Origin: Amycolatopsis rhizosphaerae
GTDB lineage: Bacteria > Actinomycetota > Actinomycetes > Mycobacteriales > Pseudonocardiaceae
Direction of reading: 5' to 3'
Length of the DNA: 51,201 nucleotides
Assembly: GCF_007713715.1 (NCBI RefSeq)
Contig: NZ_VJWX01000005.1
Coordinates: 1 to 51,201, forward strand
Shown: positions 1 to 10,415 of the stretch, piece by piece
How positions within the stretch are numbered: position 1 is the first letter of the stretch
Layout: each line of letters begins with the position of its first letter
Program-made: the position numbers and the translations under genes
Notes under the pieces: generated by a model
Seen by the model: only the letters and a program-made list of their open reading frames with translations
Databases searched by the model: none
What the model was told of the DNA's origin: nothing

Positions 1-51
1 CCGTGAAGGGTCCCTTCACAGTCGAATCGACTGTGAAGGGACCCTTCACGG
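1..51. repeat. Composite palindromic repeat, copy A
   Basis: Two 17-bp palindromes, GTGAAGGGTCCCTTCAC (3-19) and GTGAAGGGACCCTTCAC (33-49), are separated by 13 bp and flanked by CC and GG. The whole 51 bp is itself a perfect inverted repeat around base 26. It begins 16 bp beyond the pruA stop, so it could form the 3' end of that transcript. Copies with the same design lie at 37518 and 45762. The window starts here, so the element may extend to the left. Confidence 0.85.
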
Positions 52-66
52 CACGCCCAGCCCTGC

Positions 67-1695
67 TCAGCCCATGTGCGGGTAGCGGTAGTCGGTGGGG
101 GCGTCGAAGGTCTCCTTGAGCGACCGCGGGCTGGCCCACCGCAGCAGGTTGAACATCGAGCCCGCCTTGTCGTTCGTCCCGGAGGCCCGCGAACCGCCGA
201 AGGGCTGCTGGCTCACGATCGACCCGGTGGGTTTGTCGTTGACGTAGAAGTTCCCGGCGGCGAACCGCAACGCCCGGTGCGCCTGCTGCACCGCCGCGCG
301 GTCGTCCGCGAACACCGCACCGGTGAGGGCATACGGCGACGTGCTGTCGACGAGTTCGAGGATCCGCTCGTACTCGCCGTCCTCGTAGACGTGCACGGCG
401 AGGATCGGGCCGAAGTACTCGGTGGCGAAGATTTCGTGCCGCGGATTGTCCGACAGCAGCACGGTCGGTTCGACGAAATACCCGACGGCGTCGTCACAAT
501 GCCCGCCCACCAGCACGCTCAGCTCACCGTCTCCGTCCACACCGCACAGCAGGGCCCGGTGCCTTGCGAACGCGCGGGCGTCGATCACCGCGCCGCCGAA
601 CAGCGAGAAGTCGGTGATGTCGCCGTAGGCGACCGTGCGCGTGACGTCGGCGAGCTCCTCCCGAAGCCCGCTCTCCCACAGTGAGCGCGGCAGGTAGGCC
701 CGCGACGCGGCCGAGCACTTCTGCCCCTGGTACTCGAAGGCACCCCGCACCAGCGCGGGGACCAGCTTGTCCCGCCGCGCCGACGGGTGCGCCACCACGA
801 AGTCCTTCCCGCCGGTCTCGCCGACGATCCGCGGGTAGCCGCGGTAGCGGTCCAGGTTCTCCGCGATCCGCCGCCAGAGCAGTTTGAACGTCCTGGTCGA
901 GCCGGTGAAGTGCAGGCCGGCGAAACCGGGGTCGGCGAGCGCGACCTCGCTGACCGCCTGCCCGTCCCCGGTCACCAGGTTGATCACGCCGGGCGGCAGG
1001 CCCGCCTCCTCCAGCACCCGCATCGTGTAGTGCGCGGCCAGTTGCTGCGTCGGCGTCGGCTTCCACAGCACGGTGTTGCCCAGCAGCGCGGGCGCGGTGG
1101 GCAGGTTCCCCGCGATCGCGGTGAAGTTGAACGGTGTGATCGCGACGACGAACCCGTCCAGCGGCCGGTAGTCCATCCGGTTCCAGCTGCCCGGCGCCGA
1201 GTTCGGCTGCTCGGCCAGTATCCGGCGTGCGTAGTGCACGTTGAACCGCAGGAAGTCGATCAGCTCGCAGGCCGCGTCGATCTCGGCCTGCTGCACCGAC
1301 TTCGACTGTCCGAGCATGGTCGCGGCGTTGAGCGTGTCCCGGTGCGGCCCGGCGATCAGGTCGGCGGCGCGCAGGAAGACCGCGGCTCGCTCGTCGAAGG
1401 GCAGCTCGCGCCAGGCCGGGGCCGCCTGCTGGGCCGCGGCGACCGCCTCGGCCACGTCTTCCGGGGTGGCCTGCGCCGATACGCCCAGCACATGCCCGTG
1501 GTCGTGGGGCTGCACCACTTCGAAGGTCTCGCCGCCGGCGAGCCGCGACCGCCCGCCGATGGTCATCGGCAGCTCGTGTTTCTCGCCTTCGAGCTCGGCG
1601 AGCCGCCGGCTCAGCGACTCCCGCTCGGCGTCGCCCGGGGCGTAGCTGCGGACGGGCTCGTTCGCCGGGGTGGGGACGAGGGTGACGGCATCCAT
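67..1695 (-). CDS. pruA: 1-pyrroline-5-carboxylate dehydrogenase (proline catabolism)
   Basis: Oxidises glutamate semialdehyde / pyrroline-5-carboxylate to glutamate with NAD, the second step of proline degradation in the cytoplasm. The 542-residue protein is an aldehyde dehydrogenase of the stand-alone P5CDH type, with the catalytic cysteine in GQKCSAASR, the general-base glutamate in GETGGKD and the cofactor-fold motif FTGSTRTF. The open frame runs further upstream, but the ATG at 1695 is chosen because a strong GGAGG ribosome site precedes it and the upstream part is low-complexity Arg/Gly-rich sequence. It lies 44 bp downstream of the DUF6912 gene on the same strand and may share its transcript. 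No proline dehydrogenase gene is visible in the window; it may lie to the left. The family assignment is secure. Confidence 0.95.
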   Translation of the reverse strand: MDAVTLVPTPANEPVRSYAPGDAERESLSRRLAELEGEKHELPMTIGGRSRLAGGETFEVVQPHDHGHVLGVSAQATPEDVAEAVAAAQQAAPAWRELPFDERAAVFLRAADLIAGPHRDTLNAATMLGQSKSVQQAEIDAACELIDFLRFNVHYARRILAEQPNSAPGSWNRMDYRPLDGFVVAITPFNFTAIAGNLPTAPALLGNTVLWKPTPTQQLAAHYTMRVLEEAGLPPGVINLVTGDGQAVSEVALADPGFAGLHFTGSTRTFKLLWRRIAENLDRYRGYPRIVGETGGKDFVVAHPSARRDKLVPALVRGAFEYQGQKCSAASRAYLPRSLWESGLREELADVTRTVAYGDITDFSLFGGAVIDARAFARHRALLCGVDGDGELSVLVGGHCDDAVGYFVEPTVLLSDNPRHEIFATEYFGPILAVHVYEDGEYERILELVDSTSPYALTGAVFADDRAAVQQAHRALRFAAGNFYVNDKPTGSIVSQQPFGGSRASGTNDKAGSMFNLLRWASPRSLKETFDAPTDYRYPHMG

Positions 1696-1739
1696 CGGAG
1701 GCTCCTCCCTGAGGGCTGGCTTGTGGCCTGCCCTCAACG

Positions 1740-2231
1740 CTAGAGCAGCTCGAGGAGGAACGGCAGCTCCTGCGGGGCGTACCAGGCCAGCTCGTGGTCC
1801 TCCGCGTCCCCGAGCGCGAATTCGGCGTCCGGGTCGCCGAGGTCGGCCGCGTCGATGACGGCGGCAGCGGAGCGCACCGCCTCCTCCGCCTCCGATGCGT
1901 CCACGTGCACCGCCGCGACGTCGGCGAACACCACCGGCCCGGCCACCTTCACCACCGCCGCGTCCAGATCCGGCCGGATGGTGACCTCGTCCACGTCCGC
2001 CGCGATGACCACGCGGCGCGACAACTCCTTCTCGTCGTCGGCGAGCAGCCTCAGGCTGGCTCGCGCGGCGTCGGCCAGCGCCGCGTACTCGAGTTCCTCC
2101 GTGGAGCCGCTGACGTAGGACTCCCGCAGCGCCGGGGTGAGCGCGAACCCCGTACCGCCCAACGGGTGCAGCTTGCCCTCCGCCACGAGCTTGCGCAGCA
2201 TCCCGATCGTCGCCGGCAGATAGACCCTCAC
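1740..2231 (-). CDS. DUF6912 family protein, function unknown
   Basis: A 163-residue, acidic, soluble protein beginning MRVYLPATIGMLRKL. It resembles the actinobacterial family now called DUF6912, whose function is not known. The GTG start at 2231 shares four bases (GTGA) with the stop codon of the acyltransferase gene upstream, which indicates translational coupling. pruA follows 44 bp downstream. There are no membrane segments, signal peptide or recognisable catalytic motif; the C-terminal half is rich in Asp, Glu and Ala. The much longer open frame upstream of 2231 runs antisense-like through the acyltransferase and is not coding. Confidence 0.8.
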   Translation of the reverse strand: MRVYLPATIGMLRKLVAEGKLHPLGGTGFALTPALRESYVSGSTEELEYAALADAARASLRLLADDEKELSRRVVIAADVDEVTIRPDLDAAVVKVAGPVVFADVAAVHVDASEAEEAVRSAAAVIDAADLGDPDAEFALGDAEDHELAWYAPQELPFLLELL

Positions 2232-3631
2232 CTGTGCGCACCCTTCAGTTCTTCCAGCGAGTCCTCGACCATGGTGGCGAGGTTGCCCACGTCCCAGACC
2301 GCCTTGCGATCCCCGTTGAGTCCGAAGTAGACGTTCCCGTGGTAGGACGTCACCCCGATGGCCAGCGCCTGGTTGCGGGTCAGCGGGAGGACCGGGTACA
2401 TCTCGGTCATCCTCGCCTGCCCCGCGTACAGCCACTCCTGCGGCCCCGGCGAGTTCGTGATCACCAGGTTGACCAGGCGCCCGGGATCGGTCCCGGCCGC
2501 GCGGACCGCGAGCGAATGCATCGTCGCCGGGGCGAACCCGCCGACCTTCAGCATGGCACGGGCGGCCACCGAACGGCCCGGATCGGTGTGGGCGCGCATC
2601 GCGTGGCTCAGGTGCTGCAGGCGCAGCACCGGGTTCGGCTCCCCCACCGGCAGGTCGACCACATGCGCCTCGATCTCGTTGTTCACCAGGCCCGCCGTGG
2701 AAAACCGCGCCGTCCCCGGTTCGAGCACGGCCATCGGCACCATGGCCCGCACCGTGCTGGCCCCGGTCACGGCCACCCCGCGCGACACCAGCCATTCCCG
2801 CAGCGCACCGGTGACGGCGGCGAGCACGATGTCGTTCACCGTACCCCCGTGCACGGCACGGATGCGCCGGAAGTCGTCCAGCTCGCTGCGGACCACCGCG
2901 AACACGCGGCCACCGGACAGGGGCGCGTTCAGCGGCCCGGCCGGGGTGGGGCGCAGCAGCGACCGGACCTTCGACGCCACCCCGCCCACCGATCCGGCGA
3001 GCCGGTCGGCGGCCGCCACGACGTCCCCGAGCGCGGCCCGGGCGTTCTCCACCAGCTCCGCGGGCCGTTGGGTGGTCTCACCCAGCGCGTCGAGCACCAG
3101 CTGGGTCGCCGAGGGCAGGCGGCGGGGGGTCCAGATGTCCTCGTACGGCTCGCAGAGCTGCGGCTCGGTGTCGAGGATGAGCTGGCCCAGCTCGACGGTG
3201 CCGGAACCGTCGACCACCGCCTGATGCGTCTTGGTGATCAATGCGACCCGGTCCCCGGCGAGCCCCTCGACGAAGTAGGCCTCCCACAGCGGCCGGTCGT
3301 GGTCCATCGGCCGCGCCATCAGCCGCGCCACCAGGTCGAACAGCTGCTCGTCGCTGCCCGGCGACGGCAGGGCCGACCGGCGCACGTGGTAGGTGAGATC
3401 GAAGTCGACGTCGTCCACCCACACCGGGCGGGCCAGGTGGCCCGGCACGGCCAGCACGCGCTGCCGGTACCGGGGCAGGTAGCCGAGCCGCTGCCCGATC
3501 AGGCAGAGCAGCTGCTCGTAGTCGAACCGCCCGGCGCGTTCGAACACCGCGACCCCGCCGACATGCCGGGGTGTGGTGGCGTCCTCCTGGGACAGGAACG
3601 ACGCGTCCAGCGCGGAGAGGCGGTCGGGCAT
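2228..3631 (-). CDS. Wax ester synthase / diacylglycerol acyltransferase family protein
   Basis: A 467-residue member of the bacterial WS/DGAT family, enzymes that transfer acyl-CoA to diacylglycerol or a fatty alcohol to make storage lipid at the inner membrane face. Visible family features are the N-terminal LSALDASFL segment, PLWEAYFVEGL, the NDIVLAAVTGAL motif and a C-terminal VTSYHGNVYFGL segment. The active-site motif, normally HHxxxDG, reads HQAVVDG near residue 134, so the second histidine is glutamine; other actinobacterial paralogues with HQ exist, and their activity is uncertain. The ATG at 3631 fits the conserved N-terminus. The gene is divergent from the RNA methyltransferase across about 60 bp and coupled to the DUF6912 gene downstream. 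The physiological substrate cannot be told. Confidence 0.88.
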   Translation of the reverse strand: MPDRLSALDASFLSQEDATTPRHVGGVAVFERAGRFDYEQLLCLIGQRLGYLPRYRQRVLAVPGHLARPVWVDDVDFDLTYHVRRSALPSPGSDEQLFDLVARLMARPMDHDRPLWEAYFVEGLAGDRVALITKTHQAVVDGSGTVELGQLILDTEPQLCEPYEDIWTPRRLPSATQLVLDALGETTQRPAELVENARAALGDVVAAADRLAGSVGGVASKVRSLLRPTPAGPLNAPLSGGRVFAVVRSELDDFRRIRAVHGGTVNDIVLAAVTGALREWLVSRGVAVTGASTVRAMVPMAVLEPGTARFSTAGLVNNEIEAHVVDLPVGEPNPVLRLQHLSHAMRAHTDPGRSVAARAMLKVGGFAPATMHSLAVRAAGTDPGRLVNLVITNSPGPQEWLYAGQARMTEMYPVLPLTRNQALAIGVTSYHGNVYFGLNGDRKAVWDVGNLATMVEDSLEELKGAHR

Positions 3632-3691
3632 GAGGCGATCCTGACAGACCACGGCCGAACCGGGAAACGGATGCCCTGCTGTACTGGTGTG

Positions 3692-4465
3692 GTGCGAGAC
3701 GACTCCAACGACACCGTGTCCCCGAAGGACCGATTTCTCACCGTCTACGGCCGCAAGCCGGTACTGGAGGCGCTCGGCGACCCGGCGCTGCATGTGGACA
3801 AGGTGATCCTCGCCGACACCGCCCGGGGCGAGGGCGCCGCCGCGATCCAGCGCGCCGCGCGGACCGCCGGGGTCCCGGTGCAGCGGGCCAGCGCGCACCG
3901 GGTGAAGGTGCTGGCAGGCAACGGCAAGCAGGACCAGGGGGTGCTGGCCGACGTGGTGGCGCCCCGGATGCGCCCGCTGACGGCCGCACTGTCCTCGGCG
4001 CCGCTGCCCGCCACGGTGCTGCTGCTCGACGGGATCACCACCCCGGCCAACGTGGGAATGATCCTGCGCACCGCGACCGCCGCCGGGATCGGCGGGGTGG
4101 TGGTCCCCCGGCGCGGGGTCGCGGCACTCGATCCGCTGGTCGTGAAGGCTTCGGCGGGAGTGGCGTTCCGGGCCCCGGTCCTGCGGTGCGCGACCGCGGC
4201 CGAAGCCGCCGGTCTGCTCACCGACGCCGGTTACCGGCTCTACGGGCTCGGAGCCGCGGGCGGCGAACCGCTGTTCCAGGCCGAACTGCCGGAACGGGCC
4301 GCGTTCGTGCTCGGCGGCGAAACCGCCGGGATCTCCCCCGAGGTCGCCGACCTGCTGACCGGGCGGCTCACCATCCCGATGCCCGGCGAGGTCGAGTCGC
4401 TCAACGTGGCCGCGGCCGCGGCCGTGCTGTGCTTCGAGGTGGTCAGGCGGAAAACAGCACGCTGA
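3692..4465 (+). CDS. SpoU/TrmH-family RNA methyltransferase
   Basis: Probable SAM-dependent 2'-O-ribose methyltransferase acting on rRNA or tRNA, of the knotted SPOUT fold. All three SpoU motifs are present: LLLDGITTPANVGMILRTA, LGGETAGIS and IPMPGEVESLNVAAAAAV. The N-terminal TVYGRKPVLEAL matches the substrate-binding domain found in TrmH/RlmB-like members. The start is uncertain: homology begins at DRFLTVYG, and the candidates are ATG 3671, GTG 3692 and GTG 3716. GTG 3692 (257 residues) is used here, without a clear ribosome site. The 3' end overlaps the convergent HAD gene by 23 bp. Which nucleotide is modified cannot be said. Confidence 0.88.
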   Translation: MRDDSNDTVSPKDRFLTVYGRKPVLEALGDPALHVDKVILADTARGEGAAAIQRAARTAGVPVQRASAHRVKVLAGNGKQDQGVLADVVAPRMRPLTAALSSAPLPATVLLLDGITTPANVGMILRTATAAGIGGVVVPRRGVAALDPLVVKASAGVAFRAPVLRCATAAEAAGLLTDAGYRLYGLGAAGGEPLFQAELPERAAFVLGGETAGISPEVADLLTGRLTIPMPGEVESLNVAAAAAVLCFEVVRRKTAR

Positions 4466-4829
4466 GCTCGGCGAGCGTGCCGGGCACGGTGGTGTGGTGC
4501 ACCCCAACCATGCCGGCGGCCACCGCCCCCGCCACGTTCGGCCGCGAATCGTCGATGAACACACAGGCCTCGGCGGGCACCCCGAGCCGGGCCGCGGTCA
4601 GCAGGTAGACCCGCGCGTCCGGCTTGGCCACGCCGACCTCACCGGAGAAGACGAGCTCGTCGAAGTACCGGGCGAGCACGGTCGTCACGCTGCCACCGCC
4701 GGGAGCGTTCGACAGCAGCGCCGTACGCACGCCCTGATTCCGCAACGCCTTGATGGCCTCGAACAACTTCCCCGCATCCGGGTCGGTCAGCACGCCCGCG
4801 TAGTCGACCACCAGCCCCATATCCACCAC
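4443..4829 (-). CDS. HAD-superfamily protein with altered motif I
   Basis: A compact 128-residue HAD-fold protein. Motif I reads VVDYAGVLTD, motif II LLSNA, motif III has the lysine in VAKPDAR, and motif IV is FIDDS. The nucleophile Asp is kept, but the second Asp of the usual DxD (general acid/base of phosphatases) is Ala, so phosphatase activity is doubtful; phosphonatase-like and dehalogenase-like members also vary here. There is almost no cap domain, which makes it smaller than most HAD enzymes. The start is GTG 4829 or GTG 4826, behind an AGGG. The gene converges on, and overlaps by 23 bp, the RNA methyltransferase gene. The substrate is unknown. Confidence 0.8.
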   Translation of the reverse strand: MVDMGLVVDYAGVLTDPDAGKLFEAIKALRNQGVRTALLSNAPGGGSVTTVLARYFDELVFSGEVGVAKPDARVYLLTAARLGVPAEACVFIDDSRPNVAGAVAAGMVGVHHTTVPGTLAELSVLFSA

Positions 4830-4936
4830 ATGACCCTACTGGCCAGCGGGTTTCACCGGTTCGGGGGCAGTTTGCCCGAATAGTTCCTCTCGTCCGCTCT
4901 TAACGGCGGAACGATCCGGACACCGGGGGGAATCGC

Positions 4937-5392
4937 ATGCGGGCGTTGAAGCCGCTCAAACCGTACGAACCACTCGAACAAAAGGCCGCCTCCGCCGACC
5001 CCGGCGGACAACTGGCCCTGGAACTGGGCTCTGGGCGCCGGGAACAGCCGCGCGGCCGCGACGGCCAGGACCACTCCGCGCCCGCACAGATCCGAGCGGC
5101 GCTGGAGGCGATCCTCGACGCGCGCAGTGGAAGGCGGCCGGTGAGCCAACTGCAGGGCCTCACGCATCCGCGGCTGTACCGCAGGCTCGCGCTGCTGCCG
5201 CCCCTCAAGGAGGCCCGGTTCACGCTCAGGAGCCTGCGCGGCTGCCGCCTCTCGCCGAGGATCTACGAGGCGTGCGGCACTGCCCACACCCCTTCGCGCG
5301 CCTTCGCCGTCACCGCCCGGTTCGAGCGCACCGAAACCGGATGGCGGTGCACCTTCTTCGACCTCGTGCGGCCACGCCGTTCCCGGACCTGA
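4937..5392 (+). CDS. Rv3235-family protein, function unknown
   Basis: A 151-residue protein related to mycobacterial Rv3235, a family found close to secA in many actinobacteria. The N-terminal third is polar and probably disordered. The conserved part is the C-terminal RLYRRLALLPP..RLSPRIYEACGTAHTPSRAFAVTARFERTETGWRC region, which looks like a small beta-rich domain ending in a basic RPRRSRT tail. No catalytic motif is seen. ATG 4937 starts the frame after a GGGGGAA stretch. The gene faces secA, with a strong inverted repeat (5421-5467) between them that probably terminates both. The position beside the Sec translocase is suggestive but proves nothing about function. Confidence 0.75.
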   Translation: MRALKPLKPYEPLEQKAASADPGGQLALELGSGRREQPRGRDGQDHSAPAQIRAALEAILDARSGRRPVSQLQGLTHPRLYRRLALLPPLKEARFTLRSLRGCRLSPRIYEACGTAHTPSRAFAVTARFERTETGWRCTFFDLVRPRRSRT

Positions 5393-5420
5393 GCACCGGC
5401 CCGGCAGCCGGGCAAAACGC

Positions 5421-5467
5421 AGCAAGGTGGATTTGCTACGGATGGCCCGTAGCAAATCCACCTTGCT
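5421..5467. terminator. 20-bp inverted repeat between convergent genes (bidirectional terminator or repeat element)
   Basis: The arms AGCAAGGTGGATTTGCTACG (5421-5440) and its exact reverse complement (5448-5467) are separated by 7 bp. It sits between the 3' ends of the Rv3235-family gene and secA, as expected for a two-way terminator, though no T-run follows on either side. Each arm is also partly self-complementary (AGCAA and TTGCT), giving the same palindrome-within-palindrome design as the 51-bp repeats. Confidence 0.65.
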
Positions 5468-5507
5468 CCACATCACGGGACCACAAGGGCACCCCGGCGG
5501 GGCACCG

Positions 5508-8345
<2,838 letters not shown>

Positions 8346-8489
8346 CCGGTCGACCTCACTAGCTTCTCCGATGAGCGCCCAGGCGTGCCCCGGGCCATGC
8401 CGAACACGACCCCTCGTGCGGATCGCGCGCTGCCCCCATCGTAGGGAAGGAGCGTCCCGACGTGCACGCACGTCGGTGTTTAAACGACG

Positions 8490-8524
8490 AAAAGGCCCGT
8501 ACGTGTCCCACGTACGGGCCTTTT
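8490..8524 (-). terminator. Intrinsic terminator of hpf
   Basis: A perfect 16-bp stem (8490-8505 with 8509-8524, core AGGCCCGTACGTG) with a 3-nt loop lies 10 bp beyond the hpf stop. On the minus strand it ends in TTTTCGTCGTTT. It should stop hpf transcription before secA. Confidence 0.9.
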
Positions 8525-8534
8525 CCACCAGGGC

Positions 8535-9218
8535 TCAGCCGAGTCTGATCACCCCGTAGTCGAAGCCCTTCCGCCGGTAGACGACGCTCGGCAGGTCGGC
8601 GTCGGCGTCATGGAAAAGATAGAAGTCGTGCCCGACCAGTTCCATCTCGTAGAGGGCCTGGTCGATGCTCATGGGTTTCGCGGGATGGTGCTTCTCGCGC
8701 ACGACGCGACCGGGCTGGTAGTCGATCGCCTCGTCCCCTCGGGGCATGGGTACGTCGAGTTCGGATGCGCTGGTCATCCCGGTGGCCAGTTCCGCCTCGG
8801 CGGGAGCCGGCGCTTCCAGCACGGCGGTGCGCGCGGCGGCCCTGCCGCCCGCGGTGGCGCCGGCGGCCACTTGCCCGGTGGCTTCGGCGACCGACTCGGG
8901 GCAACGGCGGCCGTAGTGCACACGGCGCCGGTCGTGCATCTTGCGCAGCCGGCCTTCCAGCTTGCTCACGGCGACGTCCAGGGCGGCGTAGAAGTCGCCC
9001 GCGGTGGCCTCCGCCCGAACCGCGGGCCCGCGGCCCCGCGCGGTGATCTCCACGCGCTGGCAGTTCTTGGCCTGCCGCCGGTTCGGTTCGTGGAAGAGCT
9101 CCACGTCGTAGTGGAAGACCTTCTTGTCGTAACGCTCCAGACGCTCGAGCTTGCTGCCCACGTGCGTCCGGTAGTGGTCGGGCACCTCCACGTTGCGACC
9201 TTTGACGACGATGTCCAT
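8535..9218 (-). CDS. hpf: Long-form ribosome hibernation promoting factor
   Basis: Binds the 30S subunit and dimerises ribosomes into inactive 100S particles in stationary phase or stress. The 227-residue protein has the N-terminal S30AE domain (MDIVVKGRNVEVPDHYRTHV, residues 1 to about 105), a variable Ala/Glu-rich linker, and the C-terminal dimerisation domain KPMSIDQALYEMELVGHDFYLF with a conserved VVYRRKGFDYGVIRL end. This is the long form typical of actinobacteria (compare Rv3241c, next to secA1 in mycobacteria). ATG 9218 follows a GGGAGG site. A long upstream region (9219-9695) with a possible stem-loop leader hints at regulation beyond a simple promoter. Confidence 0.95.
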   Translation of the reverse strand: MDIVVKGRNVEVPDHYRTHVGSKLERLERYDKKVFHYDVELFHEPNRRQAKNCQRVEITARGRGPAVRAEATAGDFYAALDVAVSKLEGRLRKMHDRRRVHYGRRCPESVAEATGQVAAGATAGGRAAARTAVLEAPAPAEAELATGMTSASELDVPMPRGDEAIDYQPGRVVREKHHPAKPMSIDQALYEMELVGHDFYLFHDADADLPSVVYRRKGFDYGVIRLG

Positions 9219-9695
9219 ACACGACCTCCCTCACTGCAAGGATGAGTTCGAGCTCTTCGGAGAATCGAAAGGGGCGCCGACGCCGCTCCGTGACGGAGAA
9301 TTACGGTTCCGTCGGCCCCAGGGTCATCGGCTGTTCACCTCCCTGCCGCGGAATCGCTATAGCGCTGCACGTTAGCGGGGCCACGCCCGCCAAACCAGTC
9401 CCCGCGCCCCGGGGAGTACCGGGCCGGACGATCTTCACGATCGGTGTTCGCGACGACCGTCCCGCCACCGGCGGCAGCGGAAACCGCGGGCTGGTCAAGG
9501 TCACGAAAGCGTCTTCGCATCGGGCCGGTTTCCAGGACATCGGGTGCCGCGGGACGGGCCTGCCCGGAGCCTGCCGCGCTCCGGCCCCGCGGTGCGGTGG
9601 CGGTGGTTCTTCCGGGGACGGCCTCATGCCCGGACAACGGCCCCGAGGCCACTGCCGTTCCCGAAATAATCACCTTTTCGGGTGAGTCGCCTGAG
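9219..9695. other. 477-bp intergenic region upstream of hpf, no convincing gene
   Basis: No open frame here is supported by recognisable homology. On the minus strand, in the presumed hpf leader, a stem CCGACG/CGTCGG encloses 9277-9315, and an eight-codon open frame (9327 to 9301, MTLGPTEP) has a good GGGAGGTG ribosome site upstream; either could be regulatory or chance. A symmetrical CGCTATAGCG at 9355-9364 could supply a -10. At the other end, 9660-9666 and 9676-9682 form a 7-bp stem (CCCGAAA/TTTCGGG) that may be a weak comF terminator. Confidence 0.45.
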
Positions 9696-10361
9696 TCAGA
9701 CGGCCGTGAGGGTGAGCACCAGAACAACCGGGAAACCGGATGTGACCAGTGCGCGGCCGCACGCCGCCGCGGTCACCCCCGTCGTCACCACATCGTCAAG
9801 GAGGACCACGGGAGTGGAGCGCGGCGGCAGCCCCCGCGGGTCGAGCCGCAACCGCCCGGCGAGGTTCGCCGCGCGGCGCGCGCGGTCCAGCCCGACCGCG
9901 TCACGGGCCCCGGCCGCCAGACGGAGCGCCGGCGCCACGGCCGCGCCGTGCCCCCGCGCCGCGAGCGCCGTCGCGCAGGCCCGGGCAAGGCGAGTCAGGT
10001 GGGGACCACCGCGGACCCGGGAGGCGCTGCGCCGGGACGGCACCGGGACCAGCCACCACGTTCCGTGACGATCGGGCCGGGCAGGCGGGAGCTCGGGCAG
10101 TACGGCGGCGAGGGCGTCGCCGAGCGGCGGAGCCAGATCACGCCGTCCCCGCTCCTTGTAGGCGAGCACAAGACGGCGGGCCTGATCGCGATAGCGGGCG
10201 AGCGCGTACACCGGCGCCAGTCCCGCCGTCGGCCCGCGCGTGACCGGCTCCGGGCGGGAAAACCCGGCCAGGCACTGCGCGCAGCAGGCGGCTCCCGGAG
10301 TGCCGCAGCCCGCGCACACGGACGGCAACAGCAGGTCCAGAACTCGTTTCCCCAGGCTCAC
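9696..10361 (-). CDS. comF: ComF-family phosphoribosyltransferase-like protein
   Basis: A 221-residue double-zinc-ribbon ComF protein. The N-terminus has paired cysteines (CAGC..CCAQC, about residues 16-30) for zinc, and the C-terminus has the PRPP-binding loop VVLLDDVVTTGVTA. In naturally competent bacteria ComF acts in DNA uptake; in actinobacteria its role is unclear and may be another phosphoribosyl transfer. Its place between hpf and lpqB matches Rv3242c. The start GTG 10361 has no strong ribosome site. It lies 54 bp downstream of lpqB on the same strand and may be the last gene of the mtrA-mtrB-lpqB transcript. Confidence 0.88.
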   Translation of the reverse strand: MSLGKRVLDLLLPSVCAGCGTPGAACCAQCLAGFSRPEPVTRGPTAGLAPVYALARYRDQARRLVLAYKERGRRDLAPPLGDALAAVLPELPPARPDRHGTWWLVPVPSRRSASRVRGGPHLTRLARACATALAARGHGAAVAPALRLAAGARDAVGLDRARRAANLAGRLRLDPRGLPPRSTPVVLLDDVVTTGVTAAACGRALVTSGFPVVLVLTLTAV

Positions 10362-10415
10362 GAGGCCATGATGCCGGTCCCCACCGACAGTTCCGCGCCA
10401 CCGCGAAAGTACCGG

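Noticed and set aside
9301-9627. 108-codon minus-strand frame in the hpf-comF gap
   Set aside because: Pro/Arg-rich, no recognisable family, no ribosome site at its start; only its last eight codons have a ribosome site in front, which is noted as a possible leader.
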